A stretch of 64,000 nucleotides of DNA from DASWUZ01 sp036401375 (GTDB taxonomy: Bacteria; Acidobacteriota; Terriglobia; Terriglobales; Acidobacteriaceae), in the NCBI GenBank assembly GCA_036401375.1, contig DASWVB010000019.1, positions 62,001 to 126,000 of the forward strand. Reading direction: 5' to 3'. Positions 18,062 through 26,129 of this stretch are shown in pieces. The translations under genes and the position numbers were made by a program. A model generated the notes under the pieces. That model had not been told where the DNA came from, did no database searches, and saw nothing but the letters and a program-made list of their open reading frames with translations. The first letter of the stretch is position 1. The number at the start of each line of letters is the position of its first letter.

Positions 18062-18176
18062 GAATGACCTCAAAGGCGAAATACACTGCAGCTCAGAACT
18101 CAACCATTTAATAGACTGACGCGGGGGGCGGCGGATAGCCCATTCTGCCATTCAGCGCTGGTGTAACTTCGACATT

Positions 18177-19433
18177 ATGCGCCCTATCTCTATTCCGGAG
18201 TCTGCTGCCGACCAGAGAAAGCAGTTTGCCAGGGCTTACGCGGTGTTGGAGACAGGAATCACGGAGCGCGGCTTTCCCGGCGCCAGCTTCGGCGTCATCT
18301 CAAAGGGCCGGCTTCTGGCGGTGGACGGAATAGGGCATTTTACCTACGGTAGCGAGTCGAACTGCGGCCGCGCTATCGAATCTGTGGAGCCGTTGCACCG
18401 CCCGGTAACTCCCTTCACCGTCTACGACGTTGCCAGCCTCACGAAGGTGCTCGCGACCACCGCTATGGCCATGCTGCTTCATGACCGGGGCATTCTCGAC
18501 CTGGACGAGCCGGTCGGAGACATTTTGCCGGGCTTCGTAGCAGGAATGGACCCGGGCAGTGGAAAGAACAAGGTGACTCTGAAGATGCTGCTGGCGCACT
18601 CCTCGGGGCTGCCGGGTTATGCGCGCCTCTTCGAAGCTCACCCAACGCCCCAGCAGATGTTGCGCGCCTGCCTGCGCATGCCTCTTGAAGCCTTGCCGGG
18701 TGCCCGGGCAGAGTACTCCGACATAGGCTTTATCCTGCTCGGCGCGGCCATCGAGGTGCTTAGCGGGCAAAAGCTCGCCTCCCTCTGCATGCGGGAGATA
18801 TTTGAGCCGCTCGGGATGACGCAGACCCGCTTTTGCCCTCCAGTCAATCTCCGCGATGCTATTCCGCCGACGGAGTGCGATACTACGTTCCGGCAACGGG
18901 TCGTTCAAGGCGAAGTTCACGACGAAAACTGCTATGCACTGGGAGGTTCGGCCGGGCACGCTGGCCTGTTTTCCAGTGCCCGCGACGTGCTTCGCTATGC
19001 CGAATGCATCCTGGGCGGCGGCAAGACAGCCCTTGAGCGGCGGTCGGACACGGGGCCGTCAGACACGGAGCAGGGCGGCCTGTCTGCCAACATCGCCGGG
19101 ACAGCTCGCCTGCAATTGTTCGGTTCGCAGATCTTCCGCCCGCAAACCGTGGAGCTATTCGCCACACGACAGATCACGCCCGCTGGAACCTCGCGCGCCC
19201 TTGGCTGGGATACTCCCACGAAACCATCGTCATCCGGCAAATTCTTCAGTCCAGGTTCTGTTGGTCATCTGGGGTACACGGGTACTTCGGTTTGGATAGA
19301 TCGCGACCGCGAGCTGGCCGTTGTCTTGCTGACCAACCGCACCTGGCCCGGCCGAAACCGGCCTGCTGCTTCCTGGGAGGCGATCCGCCGGATACGCCCA
19401 CAATTCCATGACATGGTTTGTGGCGCTCTGTAG
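18177..19433 (+). CDS. Serine hydrolase of the beta-lactamase/PBP (class C-like) family
   Basis: The 418-residue protein carries the serine-acylase motifs: SLTK (87-90) in DVASLTKVLAT, YSD starting at Tyr180 (the YxN position), and HLGYTGTS replacing the KTG box. It shows no clear signal peptide, so it may act in the cytoplasm. Members include esterases, D-Ala-peptidases and the Bacillus AmiE type that trims muropeptides. It lies 117 bp before murQ on the same strand. Because AmiE-like hydrolases and MurQ share operons in Bacillus, a role in cell-wall salvage is a reasonable inference, but generic esterase activity cannot be excluded. It is transcribed divergently from the exported-protein gene. 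Confidence 0.8.
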   Translation: MRPISIPESAADQRKQFARAYAVLETGITERGFPGASFGVISKGRLLAVDGIGHFTYGSESNCGRAIESVEPLHRPVTPFTVYDVASLTKVLATTAMAMLLHDRGILDLDEPVGDILPGFVAGMDPGSGKNKVTLKMLLAHSSGLPGYARLFEAHPTPQQMLRACLRMPLEALPGARAEYSDIGFILLGAAIEVLSGQKLASLCMREIFEPLGMTQTRFCPPVNLRDAIPPTECDTTFRQRVVQGEVHDENCYALGGSAGHAGLFSSARDVLRYAECILGGGKTALERRSDTGPSDTEQGGLSANIAGTARLQLFGSQIFRPQTVELFATRQITPAGTSRALGWDTPTKPSSSGKFFSPGSVGHLGYTGTSVWIDRDRELAVVLLTNRTWPGRNRPAASWEAIRRIRPQFHDMVCGAL

Positions 19434-19550
19434 GTATCTTTCGTAACCCAATTTAGCGTCTCAATACCTGCCACAAGCGTGGTACCGTTGGGCAGCGGCG
19501 GCTAACAGCCTGCGGTAGAATCAGATACGTACGAGTGGAGAACAACCTTT

Positions 19551-20534
19551 ATGGCCACGATGACACAACCTCCGACAGAGTCCAAACAGCCGCCACAGAG
19601 ATCGCGCACCACAGAGCCCACCGATGGCCACCTCCAATTTCTAACCACTGAGAGCCCGAACGACGCCTCCCAGGGGTTTGACAAGAAGTCAGCCCTCGAG
19701 ATCGCCCGGATCATCAACCATGAAGATTCCAAGGTAGCCGCAGCCGTCAAAAAGTCGCTGCCTGAGATCGCGTTGGTTATTGACTCTGTAGCGCGCAGCC
19801 TCCGGGATGGGGGAAGGCTGATCTACATCGGCGCGGGGTCCAGCGGGCGCATCGCGGCACTCGACGCCTGCGAGTGCCCCTCCTACTTCTCAACAGCACC
19901 TCAATCGGTGCAATACATCATGGCTGGAGGCCCCAAAGCTCTCGCCTCGGCGGTTGAAGTAAACGAGGATTCAGAAGAACTGGGGCAGCGCGACATCGCA
20001 AGGCGCCGCCCTACCCGTAAGGACATGGTGATCGGCCTGTCCTCCAGCGGACGCACTCCTTATGTAGTAGCGGCAGTAGCGTACGCGCGTGCCCGAGGGG
20101 CAAAGACAGCCTGTATCACCTGCAATTACGGCACTCCACTGTCAGCTTCAGCCGACATCACCATAGTTGCTGAGGTCGGGCCTGAGGTCATCTCGGGAAG
20201 CACCCGGCAGAAGGCCGCCACCGCCCAGAAGATGATCACCAACATGATCACGACCGGCGCGATGACTCGGCTGGGGTACGTTTACGAGAATCTGATGGTT
20301 AACGTGCACATGCAGAACTCGAAGCTGGTGGAGCGCGGGATCAGCACCCTGATGCGGGCCTGCGGGATCGATCGGGAGATCGCCGTTGAGACCATCAAGT
20401 CGGCGGGGCGCAGTGTGCCGGTTGCTCTGGTGATGCTCAAGGCCAAGGTGGACAAGCCGGAGGCGGTTAGAAGACTGGCGAAATCCGACGGAAACGTCCG
20501 GCTGGCCATCGAGGACACCACGCTCGAGTTGTAG
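19551..20534 (+). CDS. murQ: N-acetylmuramic acid 6-phosphate etherase
   Basis: MurQ cleaves the lactyl ether of MurNAc-6-phosphate to give GlcNAc-6-phosphate and lactate during peptidoglycan recycling. A SIS domain is evident: YIGAGSSGRIAALDACECP matches the family signature, followed by AGGPKALASAVEVNEDSEE, VIGLSSSGRTPYVVAAV and the helical C-terminal part with GSTRQKAATAQKMITNMI. The chain is 327 residues, about 30 longer than E. coli MurQ because of a polar N-terminal extension. AGTGGAG precedes the ATG. No MurNAc-6P-forming transporter or kinase (MurP, AnmK, MurK) is visible nearby. It is followed by murA after 222 bp. Confidence 0.93.
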   Translation: MATMTQPPTESKQPPQRSRTTEPTDGHLQFLTTESPNDASQGFDKKSALEIARIINHEDSKVAAAVKKSLPEIALVIDSVARSLRDGGRLIYIGAGSSGRIAALDACECPSYFSTAPQSVQYIMAGGPKALASAVEVNEDSEELGQRDIARRRPTRKDMVIGLSSSGRTPYVVAAVAYARARGAKTACITCNYGTPLSASADITIVAEVGPEVISGSTRQKAATAQKMITNMITTGAMTRLGYVYENLMVNVHMQNSKLVERGISTLMRACGIDREIAVETIKSAGRSVPVALVMLKAKVDKPEAVRRLAKSDGNVRLAIEDTTLEL

Positions 20535-20756
20535 CTCACTTTCGTGGTTTGTTCTCCGGGTGCGTACCGTCCTGCCGAAGGTCGCTTTCCCGTGCATAAG
20601 GACCCGTCCGAACTTTATGCCCTCGGCCCGTTTGCCGTCCGTTACTGGCATGGTTCTTTGCCACGCAGACGCCAGGTCAGGGTTCCACATCCAGGACGTA
20701 TATTCTGAGTACTGTGCGCCTCTCCGGCGGAGCATAGGGGATCGGCAAATTCACAC

Positions 20757-22052
20757 ATGGACAAGTTCGTAATCCGCGGCGGCAACCCGCTGCTTGGAAC
20801 GATCCGCGTCAGCGGAGCAAAGAACTCGGCGCTGCCCTGCATGGCGGCCGCCATACTCACCGAGGACGATGTAATCCTCGAAAACGTACCCCAGGTCAGA
20901 GATATTGAGACCGAGCGCAAGCTGCTCGTGTCGATGGGAGCCGAGGTTGAGCTGGGCTACGGCCGGGCGCAACACCGAACCACCATCAGCTGCCGCCTCC
21001 TCTCCGATCCCGTCGCCAAATACGAGATTGTGAAGACGATGCGCGCTTCTTCACTGGTGTTGGGCCCGCTGATTGCCCGCACTGGAATGGCACGCGTCGC
21101 GATGCCGGGGGGTTGCGCCATCGGGGGACGCCCCATCGACCTGCACATCAAGGGGCTTGAGAGCATGGGCGCCGTCATCACCTACGAACATGGGTACATC
21201 GAGGCGCGCGCCGATCGACTGCGGGGAGCGCACATCGTGTTCGATAAGATCACCGTCACGGGTACAGAAGACCTGTTGATGGCTGCGGTGCTGGCTGAGG
21301 GAGATACGCTGATGGAGAATTGTGCTCGCGAGCCGGAGGTGTCCGACCTCGCCGCGATGCTGACTGCAATGGGCGCCAAGATCGAGGGCGCCGGCACATC
21401 GACCATCCGCGTCAGTGGAGTAGCAAAGCTGCACGGAGCAAGGCACCGCATCAACCCTGACCGCATTGAAGCGGGAACATTCTTGATAGCCGGTGCAATC
21501 ACGGGAGGCGACCTGTGCGTGGCAAACTGTAACCCGTCGCACCTCGGAGCCGTGATCGCAAAGCTCACAGAGAGCGGAGCGCGCGTCGACCACATCGGGG
21601 CCGACTCCTTGCGCGTCCGCAGCGAAGGTAACCTTCGCGCCACCAACGTCTCGACCGAGGAGTATCCCGGCTTTCCAACCGACATGCAGGCCCAGTACAT
21701 GGCTCTCGCTACCCAGTCGGAGGGCAGCTCAACGGTCACTGAAAACATCTTCGAGAACCGCTTCATGCACGTGCAGGAGCTGATACGGATGGGCGCGAAC
21801 ATCAAGGTGGAAGGGCGCACGGCTACGGTGCGAGGAAGGACGCAGCTCTCGGCTGCGGCGGTCATGTGTTCTGACCTGCGGGCCTCCGCATCGCTCGTGC
21901 TGGCTGCGATGGTTGCCGAGGGCGAGAGCATTCTCGACCGCGTCTACCACGTGGACCGGGGCTACGAACATCTTGAAGAAAAGTTGCGCGGAGTCGGTGC
22001 GCAGATTCGCCGCATGGGTAACGTCTTCGGGTCGAAGAACGAAGACACTTAA
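20757..22052 (+). CDS. murA: UDP-N-acetylglucosamine 1-carboxyvinyltransferase
   Basis: This enzyme performs the first committed step of peptidoglycan synthesis: transfer of enolpyruvate from PEP to UDP-GlcNAc. The 431-residue chain has Lys22-Asn23 in SGAKNSALPC, catalytic Cys120 in MPGGCAIGGRPIDLH (so it should be fosfomycin-sensitive by this residue), and the late motif DLRASASLVLAAMVAEG. The length is standard. An AGGGGAT sequence lies 16 bases before the ATG, rather far, and a TATATT hexamer about 55 bases upstream may be its -10. Its placement beside murQ joins wall synthesis and salvage. Confidence 0.96.
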   Translation: MDKFVIRGGNPLLGTIRVSGAKNSALPCMAAAILTEDDVILENVPQVRDIETERKLLVSMGAEVELGYGRAQHRTTISCRLLSDPVAKYEIVKTMRASSLVLGPLIARTGMARVAMPGGCAIGGRPIDLHIKGLESMGAVITYEHGYIEARADRLRGAHIVFDKITVTGTEDLLMAAVLAEGDTLMENCAREPEVSDLAAMLTAMGAKIEGAGTSTIRVSGVAKLHGARHRINPDRIEAGTFLIAGAITGGDLCVANCNPSHLGAVIAKLTESGARVDHIGADSLRVRSEGNLRATNVSTEEYPGFPTDMQAQYMALATQSEGSSTVTENIFENRFMHVQELIRMGANIKVEGRTATVRGRTQLSAAAVMCSDLRASASLVLAAMVAEGESILDRVYHVDRGYEHLEEKLRGVGAQIRRMGNVFGSKNEDT

Positions 22053-22223
22053 CGCCTGACCTAAGGCTCTCACGTAGGTTTGGATGGGATTCTGCTAAGT
22101 GAATCACCCTCACTCGGTTGCTGCAGCGATCGCTCGTTTGCCTTGTTTCGCAACAAAGAAAGCGGCGCCTGCCTCGGCACATCCCGCGGAGTTCTTTGCA
22201 TCTAAGGTGCAGGAGGTCTCCAG

Positions 22224-22712
22224 ATGCCCATTGAGGATCGCGCCTTACGCGATCAGTTACTCGAACTCCTCCGCGGCGGCAGCGCCCATGCGAATCCAAG
22301 CGCAGCCCTTGATGATTTTCCGGTTGAATTGCGCGGCAAGAGGCCTGACGGAGTTGCGCATAGCGGATGGCAGCAACTCGAGCACATGCGCTTCACATTG
22401 CACGATCTGCTCAACTTCTGCACCGACTCCAACTACCTCGAACCGAAATGGCCCGACGACTACTGGACTGACTCCGAGGAGCCCCCCGAGCCCGACTCAT
22501 GGGACAAGACAGTCGCAGCCTTCAAGGCCGACATGAAAGCCTTTGAGGACCTGGTGAACGATCCGGCGGGTAACATATACGCTGAGATTCCCTGGGGTCA
22601 GGGTCAGACGCTTTTTCGTGAGATCCTGCTAGTAGCAGACCACAACAGCTACCACATCGGACAGATCATCATGCTGCGGCGCTCGCTCGGGGCCTGGAAG
22701 GGTGCAAACTAG
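22224..22712 (+). CDS. DinB-family four-helix protein
   Basis: The 162-residue protein has the DinB/YfiT-type helical bundle pattern. Metal-ligand histidines are expected in HSGWQQLEHMRFTLHDLL (about residues 49-66) and in DHNSYHIGQIIMLRR near the C-terminus. Such proteins are often thiol-dependent transferases or of unknown function; the name derives from DNA-damage inducibility of the Bacillus homologue. A strong AGGAGG lies just before the ATG. It is separated from murA by 171 bp. Confidence 0.85.
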   Translation: MPIEDRALRDQLLELLRGGSAHANPSAALDDFPVELRGKRPDGVAHSGWQQLEHMRFTLHDLLNFCTDSNYLEPKWPDDYWTDSEEPPEPDSWDKTVAAFKADMKAFEDLVNDPAGNIYAEIPWGQGQTLFREILLVADHNSYHIGQIIMLRRSLGAWKGAN

Positions 22713-22768
22713 GGTCGCAATTGCAGACGATAGTCAGCACTTCCAACCGCGGAGCCCTTCAGAAGACG

Positions 22769-23179
22769 TTATCTCCAGCTCACGGCCAGCTGCCAGCGCA
22801 GGTTCCGCATCATTGTTTTGGCGAGAACCGTTCGGAACTCCGCCAACTCACTCACGATCGGAGCGTTCTCCTCACCGAGAACGTGCGGCTTTTCGAGCAG
22901 GTAGTCGTGCAGAGTCAAGATCGTCTCGAGTCCGTCCTGAGGATCAAACCACTGCGGAGGAGGCAAAGTCTTGGCCCACTCCGGATCGCCGGCGCCCTCA
23001 TCGAGCAGCAGGGCCATCGAGTTATGATCGGCAGAGAAGAACTCAAGCAGCGGTCGCGCGCCTAGCTTGCCGGCCAGCTTCTCCAGCGCATCTTCATTGC
23101 GCGCTAACGCCCTTCCGTTGACGAAGATGTCAAATCCGGGATCTTCACCCTCCACGACGATGTACATGGAAGCGCTCAT
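22769..23179 (-). CDS. Hypothetical protein, 136 residues
   Basis: I do not recognise this family. The protein is acidic, without membrane segments or a signal peptide, and starts MSASMYIVVEGEDPGFDIFV. It contains predicted mixed helix/strand content with GARPLLEFFSADHNSMALLL, and ends in LRWQLAVSWR. Reading-frame integrity, length and typical codon use support a real gene. It converges with the DinB gene. An internal ATG four codons in is an equally good start. No functional inference is made. Confidence 0.65.
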   Translation of the reverse strand: MSASMYIVVEGEDPGFDIFVNGRALARNEDALEKLAGKLGARPLLEFFSADHNSMALLLDEGAGDPEWAKTLPPPQWFDPQDGLETILTLHDYLLEKPHVLGEENAPIVSELAEFRTVLAKTMMRNLRWQLAVSWR

Positions 23180-23211
23180 TTCCCATCATCTTAACCCACA
23201 CTTAAGAACTT

Positions 23212-24129
23212 TCAATATCGCTTTGTGTCGCCTGTAGCACGAAAGGACAACGACAAGGGGTGCTCTCTGTCGTCCCAAAGCAGAATCCCCGCACACCCAA
23301 GCACAGCAAGCACCCCCGCGAAGAAAGTAGAGGGCAGCCGCCGGTGAAGCAGAAGTGCGCCCTCGAATACAGCCACGAGGGGCTGGATCCACTCCACCGC
23401 GGCCGCCTGGTAGGACTCGCCGACTTGCAGCAGCCGGTAAAAGAGCGGCAGAGCTAGGGCGCTGCCAAGCAGGCTCAGGGCTGCGAGCGCGATGAGGGAG
23501 TCCTGTGTCCAGTCCGTCGGGCGCCCCTGCTCGGCGACCACGCTGACTGCCAACAAGAGCAGGGAAGCTGCGCAGAGCTGTGTGCCGGCGGAGAGCAGAG
23601 GGCTGACGGTCCGCAGATGAGTGCGGGCAAAGCCCATGGATGCGGTCACGCTTAGAATGGCCGATCCTGCGGCCATGGTTGGACCAAGGCGCGCCAGCGA
23701 GAGCGAAAATGAGCCCGCCATGGCGAGTACCACGCCCGCGAATCCTCCCAGGGTGGCGTAGAAGGCCATTCGGGAGATGGGACTGCCGTGGTCAGCGCTC
23801 GACGCCAGCGCCAGCGCTATAGGGGAGATCGAAAAGAGCACTGCAATGGCGCCTGCCGGCACCCCGTTGCCGGCGTAGAAGAAGAGCACGAAGGGCAGGG
23901 CTATCATGGTTGCGCCCAGTCCCAGCATCCCAGCCAGTTCCCTGGCGTTTGGCGGCGGGACCTTCTTTATGAAGCTGATCAGGAGTAGAAGAGCTCCAGC
24001 AATGCCGTAGCGAATGGCGGCAAGACGAAACGGAGGACAGTGACCCTCGATCTCGCTCGACGCGATCCAGGTGCTGCCCCATACCGCGCAAACCAGGGTG
24101 AAGGCACCCAGACGACCGGTTTTACTCAT
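23212..24129 (-). CDS. EamA/DMT-superfamily transporter
   Basis: The protein is an inner-membrane transporter of about 305 residues with around ten hydrophobic segments arranged as two EamA repeats. The first begins FTLVCAVWGSTWIASSEIEG and the second near LSVTASMGFARTHL, with a typical late SYQAAAVEWIQPLVAVFEG segment before the last helices. Relatives export amino acids or metabolites such as threonine, cysteine derivatives or purines; the substrate is unknown here. The ATG of MSKTGRLG follows GGAGGG at suitable spacing and was chosen over an in-frame start 31 codons upstream that adds a basic, non-membrane stretch. Confidence 0.88.
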   Translation of the reverse strand: MSKTGRLGAFTLVCAVWGSTWIASSEIEGHCPPFRLAAIRYGIAGALLLLISFIKKVPPPNARELAGMLGLGATMIALPFVLFFYAGNGVPAGAIAVLFSISPIALALASSADHGSPISRMAFYATLGGFAGVVLAMAGSFSLSLARLGPTMAAGSAILSVTASMGFARTHLRTVSPLLSAGTQLCAASLLLLAVSVVAEQGRPTDWTQDSLIALAALSLLGSALALPLFYRLLQVGESYQAAAVEWIQPLVAVFEGALLLHRRLPSTFFAGVLAVLGCAGILLWDDREHPLSLSFRATGDTKRY

Positions 24130-24241
24130 GGCGCCGCCCTCCGGCGATAGCAATTCGGCTGAAGAACGCTTTCGATGCCGCTGTGCTCGCGCCTTGCTCA
24201 AGTTTAGATGTGGCTGATGCATGCGCCGATTGGCGGGTGTC

Positions 24242-24523
24242 TCAAGGTTCTATGAGGTTGATCCGGTGCGCCAGGTTGAAGTCTCGACTAGTCAGCCCAC
24301 CAGCGTCATGAGAAGAGAGCCGCAGCACGACCTTTGTGTAGCGAATGTCAAAATCTGGATGGTGGTTGGCCTCTTCCGCCGCGGTGGCAATCCGGTTCAC
24401 AAACGTCATCGCTCTTGCAAAGTCCGGGAAGGTAAATTCACGCAGAATGGCAAGACCGTCCAGGCTCCAGCCCGAGCAGGAGCGCAGTCTCTCCTCGATC
24501 TGATCGGAGCTGAGAACCGCCAC
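24242..24523 (-). CDS. phhB: 4a-hydroxytetrahydrobiopterin (pterin carbinolamine) dehydratase
   Basis: This small enzyme dehydrates 4a-hydroxy-pterins and supports aromatic amino acid hydroxylases. The family motif is plain: EEANHHPDFDIRYTKVVLRL, with the paired histidines and the later HDAGGLTSRDFNLAHRI. I chose a GTG start (VAVLSSDQIEERL) because AGGGGAGGGGG lies just upstream and this start lies after the stop of the preceding regulator gene, giving the common length of about 93 residues. A longer ATG version would overlap the regulator by 44 bp and lacks a site. No phenylalanine hydroxylase is seen in the window. Confidence 0.85.
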   Translation of the reverse strand: MAVLSSDQIEERLRSCSGWSLDGLAILREFTFPDFARAMTFVNRIATAAEEANHHPDFDIRYTKVVLRLSSHDAGGLTSRDFNLAHRINLIEP

Positions 24524-24545
24524 CGCGCCCCCTCCCCTAAAAAGC

Positions 24546-25640
24546 TCACCCTTTCTCGCCGAATTCGAACGGAGAAAACCGCTTTGCATGGTCCGTTATC
24601 TCCGACCTGAGGTCTGCCCAGAGCTGGTCGGGCAGACTCAGGTAAGCCTCGACCACATCCGGATCGAACTGGGTTCCTTTGCAGCGCGAGATCTCAATGC
24701 GCGCCGCGGTAAAGGTGTTCGCCTTCCTGTAGGGCCGGTCCGAGGTCATCGCGTCGAGCGTGTCGGCGACCGCGAAGATGCGCGCACCGAGAGGGATTTC
24801 CTCCCCTTTCAACCCGCGTGGATAGCCGCTCCCATCGTAGTGCTCCTGGTGGCTGTAGACAATTTCGGACGCCTCGCGCAGGAAGGGGATCTTGCGCAGC
24901 ATCTGGTAGCCGCGCGCGCAGTGTTCCTGCATCGTGAACTGTTCCGGGACATCCAGTCGCCCGGGCTTCAGAAGGATCGCGTCGGGTATGGCCATCTTGC
25001 CAATGTCATGCAGGAATGCGCCTCGAGCCATGATCCGGATCGCAGGAGGATCCAGGCGCATAGCCCGCGCGAGGGCGATGGTGAAGGCGGTCACCCGTTT
25101 TGAATGGCCCTCCGTCTCCGCGTCCTTCAGGTCCAGTGCATCCCCTAGCGCCTCCAGGGTGATGTCGTAGGATCGCTCGAGGTCGGCCATGGCCTGTCGC
25201 AGCATATCGGTGCGAGCCGCCACCAGCTTCTCCAGGTTGTGCTGGTAGAGGGCGTTCTGCAGCACGAGGCGGCGGTAGTCGAGCGCCCGCCTCAGCGTGG
25301 TGAGCAGCTGCTCCCGCTCAAAGGGCTTCAGCAGGATGTCGTATGCCCCCTTGCGCATGGCAGAGATGGCCACCCCGACATCGTGAATGGCGGTGACCAT
25401 CACCATTGGCGTATCAGGCTGTATCTGGCGCATGCGCTCCAGCAGCGATAAGCCGTCCAGGTCGCTCATCCGGATATCCGAGAGAACAACGTCGTAGTCC
25501 GGATCGTTCTCGATTCGTTCGAGCGCCTCCGCCCCGTTTTTGGCATAGACGGGAGAGTAGTCGACCTGCTCCAGCATGCCTGCAATCACGTGCCTGACCT
25601 CAGGCTCGTCATCCACCACCAGTATCCGTTCTGAAGCCAT
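24546..25640 (-). CDS. Response regulator with HD-GYP cyclic-di-GMP phosphodiesterase output
   Basis: The 364-residue protein has an N-terminal receiver domain (about 4-120; acidic pocket VVDDE, phospho-acceptor Asp55 in VVLSDIRMS, Lys105 in LLKPFE). A short helix follows, then an HD-GYP domain (about 160-355) with HD at 211-212 in GAFLHDIGK and GSGYP (270-274) in YDGSGYPRGLKG. Such proteins hydrolyse cyclic-di-GMP when the receiver is phosphorylated. The sequence SHQEHYDG keeps the HxE element, so activity is expected. It is followed by the pterin dehydratase gene after 22 bp. A histidine kinase gene lies divergently 0.4 kb upstream and is the obvious candidate partner, though no cognate pairing is shown. 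Confidence 0.92.
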   Translation of the reverse strand: MASERILVVDDEPEVRHVIAGMLEQVDYSPVYAKNGAEALERIENDPDYDVVLSDIRMSDLDGLSLLERMRQIQPDTPMVMVTAIHDVGVAISAMRKGAYDILLKPFEREQLLTTLRRALDYRRLVLQNALYQHNLEKLVAARTDMLRQAMADLERSYDITLEALGDALDLKDAETEGHSKRVTAFTIALARAMRLDPPAIRIMARGAFLHDIGKMAIPDAILLKPGRLDVPEQFTMQEHCARGYQMLRKIPFLREASEIVYSHQEHYDGSGYPRGLKGEEIPLGARIFAVADTLDAMTSDRPYRKANTFTAARIEISRCKGTQFDPDVVEAYLSLPDQLWADLRSEITDHAKRFSPFEFGEKG

Positions 25641-26030
25641 GCCCCCTCTTGAAAAGAACCTTATGCCAGTCGTTCAATGGAACCAATACCACGCTACACG
25701 ATTTCCCTTACTCAGAGACGTCTCTGGTTGCACACAGGGCTAGACAGGCCTGGCAGGGTCGTGCTCGATCGAGCCTCATACGGCGGACCACCACAAGCTG
25801 CTACGCAACTCCTTTAGAAATGGTTCAAGCAGGTCGCCCTCAATGGCCCATCAGCCCTTGAAGGGGCCTACGGAGGTGCACGCCGCATTGCTGATAAAGC
25901 TTCACTCCTCCTGCTAAAGCAGGGATTGCTGCCGCCGATAGTGAGAATGGGGAGTTTGGTTCTTTTTGACCACCCAGGGCCCCGGCACGGCCGGCAAAAA
26001 ATTGATCCTTTAGGCGTAAGGAGAAGCAGG
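25641..26030 (+). other. Intergenic region between divergent signalling genes
   Basis: This 390-bp stretch holds the promoters of the HD-GYP regulator (minus) and of the small ORF plus histidine kinase (plus). I see no protein frame of quality. A short GC stem, CCGG-CACG-GCCGG-like, lies near 25980-25995, followed by a run of six A residues. No clear -35/-10 pair stands out by eye. Confidence 0.4.
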
Positions 26031-26129
26031 ATGACCCGCGAATCAGATTCGAAGCTCACGGTTTTGCACCCCGATGCGCTCTTCACCACACTCTCCTCGG
26101 CGAGCACTCACCCCGGCGGCGATTTTTGA
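26031..26129 (+). CDS. Small ORF (32 codons) overlapping the histidine kinase start
   Basis: The ORF starts with ATG and has AAGGAG at 26018-26023, one of the best ribosome sites in the region. It encodes a hydrophilic peptide beginning MTRESDSKLTVLHPD and ending in THPGGDF. Its TGA stop overlaps the TTG start of the kinase gene in a TTGA arrangement, and the kinase itself has no good ribosome site. The likely role is a leader that brings ribosomes to the kinase start (translational coupling). The peptide could have its own function, but nothing in its sequence shows that. An alternative is that a frameshift has split an extended kinase N-terminus. Confidence 0.5.
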   Translation: MTRESDSKLTVLHPDALFTTLSSASTHPGGDF

